From positions 62,001 through 126,000 of the forward strand of contig CATKYJ010000004.1 in NCBI GenBank assembly GCA_949840885.1: 64,000 nucleotides of DNA. Direction: 5' to 3'. This DNA is from an uncultured Acetatifactor sp. (GTDB taxonomy: Bacteria > Bacillota > Clostridia > Lachnospirales > Lachnospiraceae). Below, one piece after another: positions 27,591-36,367 of the stretch. The position numbers and the translations under genes were made by a program. The notes under the pieces are model-generated. The model was not told the DNA's origin and made no database searches. It saw only the letters and a list, made by a program, of their open reading frames with translations. The stretch's first letter is position 1; every line of letters starts with the position of its first letter.

Positions 27591-27617
27591 AAAAGGAGAG
27601 CACACAACTCTCCTTTT
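27591..27617 (-). terminator. terminator after the LCP gene
   Basis: AAAAGGAGAG/CTCTCCTTTT with a 7-base loop and a T run on the minus strand. The 27457-27590 stretch also has a GCATGCGG inverted repeat but no gene. Confidence 0.8.
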
Positions 27618-27688
27618 CTGCTCGCAAGTCCTGCCCGCCAGCGGCCAGATCCGCCAGCGGTTCATGCCGCTGCCCGCCCGGCCTTTTC

Positions 27689-28777
27689 TCACTCCATACG
27701 TCCCGCAGTGTCGGCCTGGATCTGTTGGCTGTATTCTTTCACGCTGTCCGAAACCGTGTAGTCCCTGTCCTCAAACAGGAACTGGTGCAGCCATACCACA
27801 TTGGACTGCAGATCCGTGGGGATAACGCAGGAACCCTTGGCTCCCATGCGGGCGCTTCCGCGCATGTCAGGCTGGGGGAATCCCTCCTCCTCCACAATCC
27901 GGTAATTCGTGATATTCCCCAGCAAGTCCAGAATGTCCTTGGAGTCAAGGCTGGTGTAGATATCATCGATGCAGTCATTGAATACCTTTGTCAATGTGGC
28001 AATATCCGTCTCCTTTGCCCGCTTCTCAATGGCCTTTATGACTTCCCGCTGGCGCGCCGTGCGCTGGAAGTCATCGCCCCTGGTCTGGCGGATACGGCAG
28101 TAGGAGGCAGCCTGCACGCCGTTGAGCAGCTGATATCCCGTCTCCGTCACAGGCGTGTACTGGCACTGCAGCACTTTGGACACGTCTATCTGATAATTGT
28201 TGATATGCTTCAGTTCCTCGCTGTCCACGTCCACATACACGCCGCCCAGTCCGTCGATAACTTCGCTTAAGCCCTTATAGCCCACGGCCACGAAATTGGT
28301 GATGTCCATATCCAGATTCATGTTCAGCATCTTCACCGCCTGCTCCGCCCCACCGTAGGAGTAGGCTGCATTGCACTTGTTATACTCGTCCGTGCCGATA
28401 TTCAGATAAGTGTCACGATATACGCTGACCAGTTTGATGTCCCCTGTGTCCATATTGATGCTGGCGATCATGGTGCTGTCGCTGCGGCTGTCCTTGAACA
28501 GCTGGGCGTCCGTCTGGGCGTCCACGCCAAACAGGGCAATGTTCATATAGCCATGCATGACACCACCCTCTTCTTTCATCTCCTGCACCTGGGAGGGGAT
28601 CGCCAGTTCCTCCTCATTTAAGCTTGCCATCTTTGGCCCCTCTGTGGTCTTATTCATCACCAGGTACAGCACTGCCACCATCACCAGGATAATGATGATC
28701 TCAAACAGGAACAGGATCATCTTCCTCCTCTGTCTTGCCGCCCTCGCTTTTGCGCTCTTTCTTCCTCCCGTAGCCAT
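27689..28777 (-). CDS. LytR-CpsA-Psr (LCP) family wall-polymer ligase
   Basis: 362 residues. A basic cytoplasmic head and one TM helix (about 20-43) are followed by the extracellular LCP domain with SRSDSTMIASI, VSVYRDTYL, GYKGLSEVIDGLGGV and the Arg-rich RQTRGDDFQRTARQR motif. The family transfers undecaprenyl-linked glycopolymers to peptidoglycan. It fits the glycan locus as the final attachment step. AAGGAG precedes the ATG. It follows the sugar transferase gene by 15 bases. Confidence 0.94.
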   Translation of the reverse strand: MATGGRKSAKARAARQRRKMILFLFEIIIILVMVAVLYLVMNKTTEGPKMASLNEEELAIPSQVQEMKEEGGVMHGYMNIALFGVDAQTDAQLFKDSRSDSTMIASINMDTGDIKLVSVYRDTYLNIGTDEYNKCNAAYSYGGAEQAVKMLNMNLDMDITNFVAVGYKGLSEVIDGLGGVYVDVDSEELKHINNYQIDVSKVLQCQYTPVTETGYQLLNGVQAASYCRIRQTRGDDFQRTARQREVIKAIEKRAKETDIATLTKVFNDCIDDIYTSLDSKDILDLLGNITNYRIVEEEGFPQPDMRGSARMGAKGSCVIPTDLQSNVVWLHQFLFEDRDYTVSDSVKEYSQQIQADTAGRME

Positions 28778-28792
28778 AAAACCGTCTCCTTA

Positions 28793-30199
28793 TCAGTAAG
28801 CATTTTTATTAATGAAGCCTGTAAAAAAGGTCATAACGATGATTTTCAGGTCAAACCATATGGTCCAGTTTTCAATGTAATAGATATCGTACTCAATCCG
28901 CTTGCGGATAGAGGTGTCCCCCCGCAGGCCGTTCACCTGGGCCCAGCCGGTGAGCCCGGGCCTTACCTGGTGCTTTACCATATATCTGGGAATCTCCTCC
29001 TTGAACTTCTCCACAAACAGCGGCCTCTCCGGCCTTGGCCCCACCAGGCTCATGTCCCCCCGCAGAATGTTGAATAGCTGGGGAAGCTCGTCTAAGCTGG
29101 TGCGCCGCAGAAATTTCCCAAGGGGCGTGACCCTGGGGTCGCCCCGCACCGTCCATGCCTTTTTTTCCTCCCCCGGAGGCTGTACTTCCATGCTGCGGAA
29201 CTTGTACATGGAAAAGGGCTTATTGTGGAGCCCCACCCGCTCCTGCCTGAAGATCACGGGCCCCGGGCTGGTAAGCTTGATCAGAAGCACCGTCACCAGC
29301 ATAATGGGGGACGTGACCACAATGCCAAACAGCGCCCCTGCCACATCCATGAGCCGCTTTATGAAGATGTTTCCCGTATTGGTCAGGGGCACATACCGGA
29401 TATTGATCACCGGCAGCCCGGACAGATCCTCCGTATAGGGTTTGCTTGGTATTAAGCTGTTGTAGTCCGGGATGAATTTCGTGTGCACTCCATATTTCTC
29501 GCAGATGGCCACGATGCTCTCCAGATGCTCGTAATCTTTCAGGGGCAGGGAAATGGCGATCTCATCCAGCTTGTTCTCCGGCAGGATAACCTCCAGGTTC
29601 CCAAGCCTCCCCAGCACCTTGACCCCTTTGTAAAGCGTCCCCGCCGGTATATGATTGTCCAGAATCCCGCAGACCACATAGCCCCACTGGGGATTGTCGA
29701 AAAGCCTGTCGATATACTCCTCCGCCGCCCGGGAATACCCCACCAGCAGAATATGCTTCAGGTTGTACCCTTTCCTGCGGATGGTCTGCAGCCCCCGGCG
29801 CAGGACCAGGCGAAAAGAGGAAGTGAGCCCCACATTGAAAAAATAAAAAAAGCCTATCACGGAGCGGGAGTAATTGATCTCACGGATAACCATGTACAGA
29901 CCGATGATAAATGTAATGATCCCAATGGTATTCGCCTTGATGATCCCATAGATCTCAAAGCGCCTCCGCACTGTCCGCTTAGGCGCGTATACGCCGCAAA
30001 TGTAATAAATGACTGCATACAAAGGTAATATAAAGAGCAGAAGCCTCATATATTCACTCAGAGGAAGCACACCGATACCCGGCCCGTCATTCAAAACATA
30101 AAATTTGAAAAGATAGGCCAACACAAAAGATGCCGCAGTAATGCCGACATCTATCACTACCATCAATCGGTTGAATACTTTCTGATTATCCTTTATCAT
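28793..30199 (-). CDS. undecaprenyl-phosphate sugar-1-phosphate transferase
   Basis: About 468 residues. Four N-terminal TM helices, a CoA-binding-like Rossmann region (GYSRAAEEYIDRLF), a fifth TM helix, and the C-terminal catalytic domain of the WbaP/WcaJ class (FRQERVGLHNKPFSMYKFRSM, RTSLDELPQLFNILRGDMS, RPERP). It starts glycan synthesis by loading a sugar phosphate onto the lipid carrier. The ATG at 30199 follows AGGTGG and is preferred to 30208. The LCP gene follows directly. Confidence 0.95.
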   Translation of the reverse strand: MIKDNQKVFNRLMVVIDVGITAASFVLAYLFKFYVLNDGPGIGVLPLSEYMRLLLFILPLYAVIYYICGVYAPKRTVRRRFEIYGIIKANTIGIITFIIGLYMVIREINYSRSVIGFFYFFNVGLTSSFRLVLRRGLQTIRRKGYNLKHILLVGYSRAAEEYIDRLFDNPQWGYVVCGILDNHIPAGTLYKGVKVLGRLGNLEVILPENKLDEIAISLPLKDYEHLESIVAICEKYGVHTKFIPDYNSLIPSKPYTEDLSGLPVINIRYVPLTNTGNIFIKRLMDVAGALFGIVVTSPIMLVTVLLIKLTSPGPVIFRQERVGLHNKPFSMYKFRSMEVQPPGEEKKAWTVRGDPRVTPLGKFLRRTSLDELPQLFNILRGDMSLVGPRPERPLFVEKFKEEIPRYMVKHQVRPGLTGWAQVNGLRGDTSIRKRIEYDIYYIENWTIWFDLKIIVMTFFTGFINKNAY

Positions 30200-30251
30200 A
30201 AGCACCACCTGATGAATAATACCTTAATACCATACACTTTCATTATAAAAA

Positions 30252-30280
30252 AAACAACTTATGATTTTATGAAGCTGTTT
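30252..30280 (-). terminator. AT-rich terminator after the GT2 gene
   Basis: Minus strand AAACAGCTT/AAGTTGTTT (one G-U pair), 11-base loop, followed by a run of T. It starts next to the stop at 30282. A TATAAT box follows just downstream, possibly the -10 of the sugar transferase gene. Confidence 0.6.
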
Positions 30281-30281
30281 C

Positions 30282-31259
30282 TTAAGTTTTCTTAAGAAGC
30301 CTTGGCAGGTTCCCATAGAGCTGAATTTGTATCGCCAGATAATTCCTAAGAAGTTTTCGGCGAAAAGGCACTTTCCTGGCCCTGCCCTCTCTGGAGCATG
30401 ATTTTTTTATTCCCTCCCACAGTCCTTTCAGATATAGTATTCCCATTCTCTTCTTGCAGAAAAATAAAAATTTTACCAAAAAACCAAGGAGCAGGAACGG
30501 CAGATTCCAAAGCCACTGGAGCAGGGGCATGTTTTTTGCAATGACATAGACGCTGTTGGAAGCGGCCAGCTTCGTCTTCCATTCATTATAGCGGGAGCCG
30601 CTGGATGCGCTGCCAAAGTGAACCACCTCCGCGCCAGGCTCGTAGTAGCTGCGGTAGCCATGGATGCGGGCACGCCAGCCTATGTCCAGATCTTCCAGAT
30701 AGGCGAAATGGCTCTCGTCAAAAAGGCCGATTTCCTCCAGGACGCTCTTCCTGTAGATGGCCGCGCCGCCGCAGGCGGAGAAGATTTCCGCCGGGACCTG
30801 GTAGCGGGCAGCCTGCCGCCCCTTTCCCCTGGCGTAGGCCCAGCCCAGGGCGCAGTACCTGTCGCCTGCATCGTCCAGAAGATCAGGCCTGTCCCACATG
30901 CGCATGCTGGCGCTGACGGAAAAAGCCTCTTTCCTGACGTCCAGCGCATCGCACAGCGCCCCTACAAAATGGGGATGGACTTTCGTGTCATTGTTGAGCA
31001 GGATCACATAAGGGGTCTTCGCCGCCCGGATTCCCACATTGACGGCATGGCAGAAGCCGGTGTTGGCGGGCAGGGCAATCAGGGATACCCCGGGAAAGGT
31101 GTCTTCTATCAGCTGTCTGCTCCCATCCGTGGAGCCGTTATCTACTACAATTACACAATACTCAGAGGGAGGGATGTCCTGCGCAAGAAGCGATTCCAGG
31201 CATTCTTTTATGAATTTCATGCCATTGTAATTCGGGATGACCACTGTAGCTTTCCCCAT
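30282..31259 (-). CDS. GT2 family glycosyltransferase
   Basis: 325 residues. Canonical GT-A start (VVIPNYNGMKFIKECLESL), VDNGSTD, NNDTKVHP metal motif and EDLDIGWRARIHGY acceptor motif. A hydrophobic helix near residue 245-270 (LPFLLLGFLVKFLFF) suggests membrane association. It resembles rhamnosyltransferases that extend surface glycans. AAAGGAG precedes the ATG. Confidence 0.93.
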   Translation of the reverse strand: MGKATVVIPNYNGMKFIKECLESLLAQDIPPSEYCVIVVDNGSTDGSRQLIEDTFPGVSLIALPANTGFCHAVNVGIRAAKTPYVILLNNDTKVHPHFVGALCDALDVRKEAFSVSASMRMWDRPDLLDDAGDRYCALGWAYARGKGRQAARYQVPAEIFSACGGAAIYRKSVLEEIGLFDESHFAYLEDLDIGWRARIHGYRSYYEPGAEVVHFGSASSGSRYNEWKTKLAASNSVYVIAKNMPLLQWLWNLPFLLLGFLVKFLFFCKKRMGILYLKGLWEGIKKSCSREGRARKVPFRRKLLRNYLAIQIQLYGNLPRLLKKT

Positions 31260-31525
31260 GATTTCTCCTTTCGCTCCTGCCCCTTATTCTATTCGGCCGG
31301 TACTTTTCAGATGCAAAATGCGGCGTAGAGAGGGACATTCTTTTCCCATCCCGGAAGCCAAAGTTTTTTGCAGAGAGCTTGATGGCATAATCAGGCTTGT
31401 AGGTTTCCATATAGACCTTTAAATCTTGGCTCTGGTGTTTAATAGCGTAGCACATATTCATGTAAGTATCAACGAAATTTCTTTTGAATTTCACATTATT
31501 TTGCGTGAATGTTTTATGTGATTTT

Positions 31526-31706
31526 TCATTCTAGCTTTAACCTGTTGTGACCGGGCCGGCGGTCTGCAGTCGGAGTGTACTGAAAATATAACTGGCATGC
31601 AGTATAAGTGTTTGGATGATTGATTATGCTGTCCGTATCACTCTCGCAAATAACTTTAACCTTGGCATCAACAGCAATATCAGCTCCGTCAAAAAATTCC
31701 TTTTAG
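31526..31706 (-). pseudogene. C-terminal remnant of an unidentified gene
   Basis: About 58 codons read as a plausible protein end (DIAVDAKVKVICESDTD, then YTACQLYFQYTPTADRR) closing with TGA. TAA stands right upstream and no start codon is left, so only a 3-prime fragment remains. The 31260-31908 gap is more AT-rich than its surroundings. A second open stretch (about 31300-31494) may also be decayed coding sequence. Confidence 0.35.
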
Positions 31707-31908
31707 ATTTTATTATACGAAAAGACGCCTGTCTTCAAAATTCACACTAAATTTTTTCCTCCCTCATGCGGTTCATGACATTTTCATAAAGAATTGCCCC
31801 GTGATGCCGATACTCTTGATATATGGACAGGGAAAAGAAAAGCATCCCGCGCAAGCTTTCCTGACAGTAAAACCGCAAATGTCAGCAGACAGCGAAATGG
31901 AGGTTACT

Positions 31909-32562
31909 ATGAACATCAGCTTACAGAACGGAAAACACGCGTTCGCAGGATTAAGCCAGGGCTTCGGCGGCGGCCTGATGAAAAGCACGGCCCAGAAGCT
32001 GGAGAGGCAGGCCAAGCGCGACAGCCAGGTGGCATTTTTCGAAAATCAGAAGAAGAACCTGAAAAACATCCAATGCTCCAGCCCGGAGGAGGTTGCCAGG
32101 GTATTGGAGCTGCTGCATTCCTATGAAGACCAGATTGCCGCTGCCAAGGCGGAATACAACAATGCTCAGATGATGCATTTGATGGACGAGGCAAAGGAGC
32201 GGGGCGAGGAAATCGCCAAGGCCATAGAGAAGAGCGAACCCAAGACCGCGGAGGAACGCAAGAAAGAGGCCGTGGAGGAAGCCCTGGGCATTGATGAAGG
32301 GAAAGGGCTGCTTAGCGATATCCTGGATCAGGTTACTGAGGAAGCTGCAAAGGCACTGGAGGACATGTCCGAAGCGCAGGCTCCTCTGGAGCAGACAGAG
32401 ACACAGGCAGCGCAGGCAACGGAAGTCTCTCTGGATCAGGAACCCGCGCAGGCAGCGGAAATGTTGGATGCGGCGGTTCTATTGGAGCCGCAGGATATTC
32501 GTGGACAGGAGATGCTGCCAGAGTATCCTGCCGCATACAAGAGGTTCGATGCTTTCGCGTGA
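31909..32562 (+). CDS. hypothetical helical protein with Ala/Gln/Glu-rich tail
   Basis: 217 residues from the ATG at 31909, which follows GGAGG; the ORF-track start at 31801 is not supported. The first 75 residues carry a Gly-rich piece (GLSQGFGGGLMK) then charged helices. The middle is a long acidic/basic coiled-coil-like region, and the last 70 residues are rich in Ala, Gln and Glu with ETQAAQATE-type repeats. No signal peptide or TM. It is one of few plus-strand genes here. Function unknown. Confidence 0.75.
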   Translation: MNISLQNGKHAFAGLSQGFGGGLMKSTAQKLERQAKRDSQVAFFENQKKNLKNIQCSSPEEVARVLELLHSYEDQIAAAKAEYNNAQMMHLMDEAKERGEEIAKAIEKSEPKTAEERKKEAVEEALGIDEGKGLLSDILDQVTEEAAKALEDMSEAQAPLEQTETQAAQATEVSLDQEPAQAAEMLDAAVLLEPQDIRGQEMLPEYPAAYKRFDAFA

Positions 32563-32583
32563 CCCAAAACACAGAGTTTCACC

Positions 32584-32622
32584 AAACCACAGCCTGTCTG
32601 CCCACCGGCACGGCTGTGGTTT
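32584..32622. terminator. hairpin after the hypothetical gene
   Basis: AAACCACAGCC/GGCTGTGGTTT, 11-bp stem with a 17-base loop, short T runs. It lies between convergent genes and could serve both. Confidence 0.6.
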
Positions 32623-32668
32623 CCTGTCTCATCTTCCGAACATCTTTCCGTTCGTAAAAGCGCCCTCC

Positions 32669-34180
32669 TTACCTACTGTCCGCCGTGTCCGGTAAGTACA
32701 GTATCCGGTATCCTGCCGCCCGCAACGCTTGGCATAATCTCAGGCTTAGCCTGATTACATCTTCATTTTCAGGAAGCAGTGAAGCATCGAACATATCCGT
32801 GCCCTCAATCACCTTGTAGGGGACTCCCGTTATCCGCCGGAAAATCTCCCGGCATTCTGGCCGGAGCCTGATATTGCGCAGATCCACCGCTTCCGCATCC
32901 TGCGCAAGGATTGCCCGGTGGAGATACCCGCTGTAATTCGCCGGCAGTCCCTCATACAGCACCTGTCCGTCCCGGGTCATCCTGCCGCCGACAGTCATTC
33001 CTCTGCGCAAGGGCTGTCCGGCTGCAACCCTGCCCCGACCAACCACTCTCCCGCCGATGGCTCCGATATCCGCCCTGCTGTCAAAGGGATCCCCCTGGTA
33101 CCGCAGGGCGTAGAAGCCTACATGGGCCGTATCCACCGCTTTCGCCGCCCAGCCTTTCCTGTCCGCGAAATCCTGCACTGCCCTGCGCCCTGCCTCATAG
33201 GCATAGCGCTTGCTCTCCGGATTCTCCGCGGTAGACCCGGCATGGCATCTCCAGTGGTAAAGCACCTTGGGAATATGGAGCACAGCCTCCTCCCTCTTCT
33301 CTAATCTGTCCGCCGCCCGCAGCACCAGGTCGAAATCCTGGGCGCCGTCATATGCTGTACGGAATCCCAGTTCCTGCATCAGTTGCCGCTTCATCACAAG
33401 GAAATGGCAGATATAATTATTGCTCAAAAGTAAGTCCAGATTAAAGTCTTCTTTCCAATTCGGCTCAAAGTATTCCGTCCGGTCCCCATTGCACTTGTCC
33501 TCATCCGAATAGAGCATCTGCGGCTCTGTCCCCCGGCGCTGCGCCTCCCGGATAGCGGCCGCCATCTGGTAGAGCGCATCCGGCGTCAGCACATCGTCAT
33601 GATCCAGCAGCCCAATGTAGCCGCCCATGGCATAGGGAAGCGCCTGATTGGTATTTTCGGCAATCCCAGCGTTGCGTTTCAGGTGCATATAGCGGATTTT
33701 CCCTGGGGAGAATCCCGGAGCCGTCTTTAAATCCTGCACTCCATGTTCTCCCAGGGCAGATTCTCCCTGCCCGGCTTCCTCTGTTCCCGGGCTTTCCTGC
33801 CCAAAGCCGTCAAAGTCCGCCTCGCCAGGCTCCAGCATCCTCCGCAAGGCCTGTTCCACACTGTCGTCCTCAGTGGCATCTGCCAGAATCACCTCCCACT
33901 TAGGATACGTCTGGCTGCGCAGGGACTCAGCCAGATCTTCCAAGTACTCCGGTTTCGTCCGATACGCGGGGACGATTATGCTGAACGTGGCGTTAAGGCC
34001 CTGCCGCTCCCATCCCCTGCGCTGAGCCTCCAGCTCCTCCTTGGCAGGCGGCACCCAGACATAAGGAGTCTTCTTTCTCTCCTGAAGCCTCTCCCGGACA
34101 GCGTACCATGTCCTGCGGATGCCGTTTCGCTTGCAATAATATATGGTTTTTTTGAGATTTGCCCTGTTAATTCTGCCCAA
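32669..34180 (-). CDS. GT2 family glycosyltransferase with internal insertion
   Basis: 503 residues. After a basic N-terminal segment, the GT-A domain begins at FSIIVPAYRTKPEYL and shows LLDHDDVLTPDAL, YSDEDK and HWRCHAGST. About 40 residues of Gly/Glu-rich sequence (GFGQESPGTEEAGQGES) interrupt the fold between strand 3 and the nucleotide loop. The C-terminal third has no clear domain. The TTG start has AGGAGG five bases upstream. It overlaps the preceding small gene by 14 bases. Confidence 0.9.
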   Translation of the reverse strand: MGRINRANLKKTIYYCKRNGIRRTWYAVRERLQERKKTPYVWVPPAKEELEAQRRGWERQGLNATFSIIVPAYRTKPEYLEDLAESLRSQTYPKWEVILADATEDDSVEQALRRMLEPGEADFDGFGQESPGTEEAGQGESALGEHGVQDLKTAPGFSPGKIRYMHLKRNAGIAENTNQALPYAMGGYIGLLDHDDVLTPDALYQMAAAIREAQRRGTEPQMLYSDEDKCNGDRTEYFEPNWKEDFNLDLLLSNNYICHFLVMKRQLMQELGFRTAYDGAQDFDLVLRAADRLEKREEAVLHIPKVLYHWRCHAGSTAENPESKRYAYEAGRRAVQDFADRKGWAAKAVDTAHVGFYALRYQGDPFDSRADIGAIGGRVVGRGRVAAGQPLRRGMTVGGRMTRDGQVLYEGLPANYSGYLHRAILAQDAEAVDLRNIRLRPECREIFRRITGVPYKVIEGTDMFDASLLPENEDVIRLSLRLCQALRAAGYRILYLPDTADSR

Positions 34181-34529
34181 GTCCGCCTCCTAGATGCCAT
34201 CCCATCTCCTCCAGGGAATCCAGCACGGACTGGGGCACATTTGACACGTCCCCCTTTTTCAGGCGTATGCTGAAATACACATTCATCTGGCCCGGATAGC
34301 TGAGCATCATGGTTCCATCGTGCAGGATGAGTATCCTGTCTCCAGTCCGGAAGTTCCCAATCCTGCCCCGAATGACCACAGGCTCCCCCGAGCCTCTGTT
34401 AAAGACAATGATATCATCATTCGCATTGATATAAATACCGGTACTAAATGTAAAGGGACTCAGCGCAAAAAGGCCGGCCGCTGCCAGGCATATAAGCGCA
34501 ATTAGGCTAATAATAAATTTCTTTTTCAT
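34167..34529 (-). CDS. small exported or membrane-anchored hypothetical protein
   Basis: About 120 residues from the ATG at 34529 (AAAGGAG upstream). An N-terminal hydrophobic helix (KKKFIISLIALICLAAAGLFAL) is followed by a beta-rich domain of about 90 residues (VVIRGRIGNFRTGDRILIL). The gene overlaps the next glycosyltransferase by 14 bases. Function unknown; context suggests an extracytoplasmic role linked to the glycan. Confidence 0.75.
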   Translation of the reverse strand: MKKKFIISLIALICLAAAGLFALSPFTFSTGIYINANDDIIVFNRGSGEPVVIRGRIGNFRTGDRILILHDGTMMLSYPGQMNVYFSIRLKKGDVSNVPQSVLDSLEEMGWHLGGGLGQN

Positions 34530-34569
34530 CCGTTCTCCTTTTCCTCCCGTTGGGAACAGCCGCCTCCGC

Positions 34570-36144
34570 TCAGACAGATTCAATGCGGCACTGGTACTCC
34601 TTTGATTTTTTATTATAATTGATCCCTACCAGCAGTATTTTCCCCTCGTAGTCTTCCAGTGCCTGCACATATTTCCTGTCCTTTACCTGTTCAATCGCAC
34701 CCCGGGATGAACGATTCCATTTCAGTTCCACAATCATGGCTGGTTTGTCAGAGTGCTTCCTGGGCAGAAATACGATATCCGCATACCCCTTTCCGGTAGG
34801 CATTTCACGGATTAGCATATACTCTTTCACAGCGTTGAAATAAGCAAGGGCAATGACGCAGCTCAGGGAATTTTCATCGTTATAGTGCAGCACCGAAGCA
34901 TTCGCCACATGCACTGCGCCTATCCTCTCCGCCACTGCCTCCGCATCCATGCGCCATGTGGCCTCAAGCAGCCTGTCCGATGCATTGATAGCGTCCATCA
35001 CAGGCTTCCAACCTGCGTCTTCTATTGCATTGACAAACTCTCCCCTGACCTCCTCGTTAGGAATCCGCACGCTTGTGTTTTCTCTGTCATAGGTCAGGTA
35101 TCCCAGATGAATCAGCAATGTCAAAATATCGTCTCGGCTCTTGAAAGACGTCATGTCATTCTGGAATTTTGCCGGATTTATCCTGCAGGAATCCCCGGCC
35201 AGCATTCTGGCTACAGCGTCCCGCAAGCCGTCAAAATTCATGCTGATATAGCTTTTCAGGGATTCGTATGTCTCCGTATTTGTCCAGTAATTGCCGATTC
35301 TCTTCCTGCGAATGGAATCCACCACCGATTTCGGATTATAGACATGCAGGCCCTTTTCAAGCACATATCCGTCATACCACTGTGCAGTCTGCGCAAAATC
35401 CATTCCGTGTCTTTCGCACAGCTTTCGAACCTCAGCCTCCGTAAAACCCACATACTCGGCCAGCACATCCGCCTCCAGCATGGTAAATTCATCAAAATTA
35501 TTCAATGCAGACTCTGTACCGTATTTTTTAATCGGGAGAATTCCCGTCAAATATGCCAGCTTAATGAATCTCTTGGCGGGGACATCTTTGAAAAGACCCC
35601 GCAGGAAGTCGATATATTCTGTCTGGGCTCCGTCATCATCCTTATCCTCCCTGAAAACAGCATCCCATTCATCGATGATGACGATGAATCTCGTCCCTTT
35701 GGCCTTATTGATGCCTGCAAGCGCCTCCCGCAACGTGACCGCAGCTTCCGGAATACATCCGGGAAAGGTTTCCCTGAGTTCTCCGATTACAGCACCCTGT
35801 ATTCCTGACACAATACTTTCTCCGGCTTTTCCTGTATTCCGAAAGGAATTGATATCTATATGGATGACATCATATTGATTGAGATGCTCGGCAAAATGCC
35901 TGTTGGATGCAATTTTGCAGTTTTCAAACAGTCCTGCAGAATCGCACCCTTTGCCGTAATAAGCCACCAGCATTTCAGCCGCAATGGACTTTCCAAAACG
36001 TCTTGGCCTGCTTACGCAGAGACATCTTTGTTCAGTATCCAGCACAGAATTCGTATACGCCAGCATCTGTGTCTTGTCCACATATATCTGTGATCTTATG
36101 GCGCTCTCAAATCCTTGGTTTCCCGGATTTAAAAAAATCCCCAT
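34570..36144 (-). CDS. AAA-ATPase-like protein with PD-(D/E)XK nuclease-like domain
   Basis: 524 residues from the ATG at 36144 (GGGAGG upstream). The N-terminal half is an AAA-ATPase-like module with SRPRRFGKS as Walker A and FIVIIDEWD as Walker B. The C-terminal part has the PD-(D/E)XK pattern (YADIVFLP then IVELKWN). This architecture is common, often in many copies, in gut anaerobes and its role is unknown; mobile-element or defence roles have been proposed. It interrupts the glycan locus between phosphoglucomutase and glycosyltransferase genes. Confidence 0.9.
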   Translation of the reverse strand: MGIFLNPGNQGFESAIRSQIYVDKTQMLAYTNSVLDTEQRCLCVSRPRRFGKSIAAEMLVAYYGKGCDSAGLFENCKIASNRHFAEHLNQYDVIHIDINSFRNTGKAGESIVSGIQGAVIGELRETFPGCIPEAAVTLREALAGINKAKGTRFIVIIDEWDAVFREDKDDDGAQTEYIDFLRGLFKDVPAKRFIKLAYLTGILPIKKYGTESALNNFDEFTMLEADVLAEYVGFTEAEVRKLCERHGMDFAQTAQWYDGYVLEKGLHVYNPKSVVDSIRRKRIGNYWTNTETYESLKSYISMNFDGLRDAVARMLAGDSCRINPAKFQNDMTSFKSRDDILTLLIHLGYLTYDRENTSVRIPNEEVRGEFVNAIEDAGWKPVMDAINASDRLLEATWRMDAEAVAERIGAVHVANASVLHYNDENSLSCVIALAYFNAVKEYMLIREMPTGKGYADIVFLPRKHSDKPAMIVELKWNRSSRGAIEQVKDRKYVQALEDYEGKILLVGINYNKKSKEYQCRIESV

Positions 36145-36212
36145 TCCCGGCCCTCCCAACTTTATCTGACTATCACCAAACGAAAAGCATTTCCTGTCTT
36201 CCATTTTAGGAA

Positions 36213-36245
36213 AACAGGCAGGAAAACATCTGCTCCCTGCCTGTT
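36213..36245 (-). terminator. terminator candidate after phosphoglucomutase
   Basis: Minus strand AACAGGCAGG/CCTGCCTGTT, 10-bp stem with 13-base loop, then TTCC. It lies between the pgm stop and the AAA gene start. Confidence 0.55.
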
Positions 36246-36308
36246 CCTGCATTATTTATCCTGATGGTCACTAAAATATGCCCTGGAATGCTCTTCTTCC
36301 ATTATCCC

Positions 36309-36367
36309 CCGGCTCACCGGCGGCAGGCATCACGAATTGGCTGCAAATTTCACTGCTGGTGTGTAGC
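36309..36367 (-). repeat. dispersed hairpin repeat, diverged copy D
   Basis: On the minus strand GCAGTGAAATTTGC and TGCCTGCCGCCGGTGAGCCGGG align with copies A and B. It begins directly after the stop codon of phosphoglucomutase. It is in the opposite orientation to the other copies. Confidence 0.6.

Noticed and set aside
31162-31494. 110-codon minus-strand ORF upstream of the GT2 gene
   Set aside because: Its last third overlaps the GT2 start in another frame and there is no ribosome site; at most a decayed fragment.
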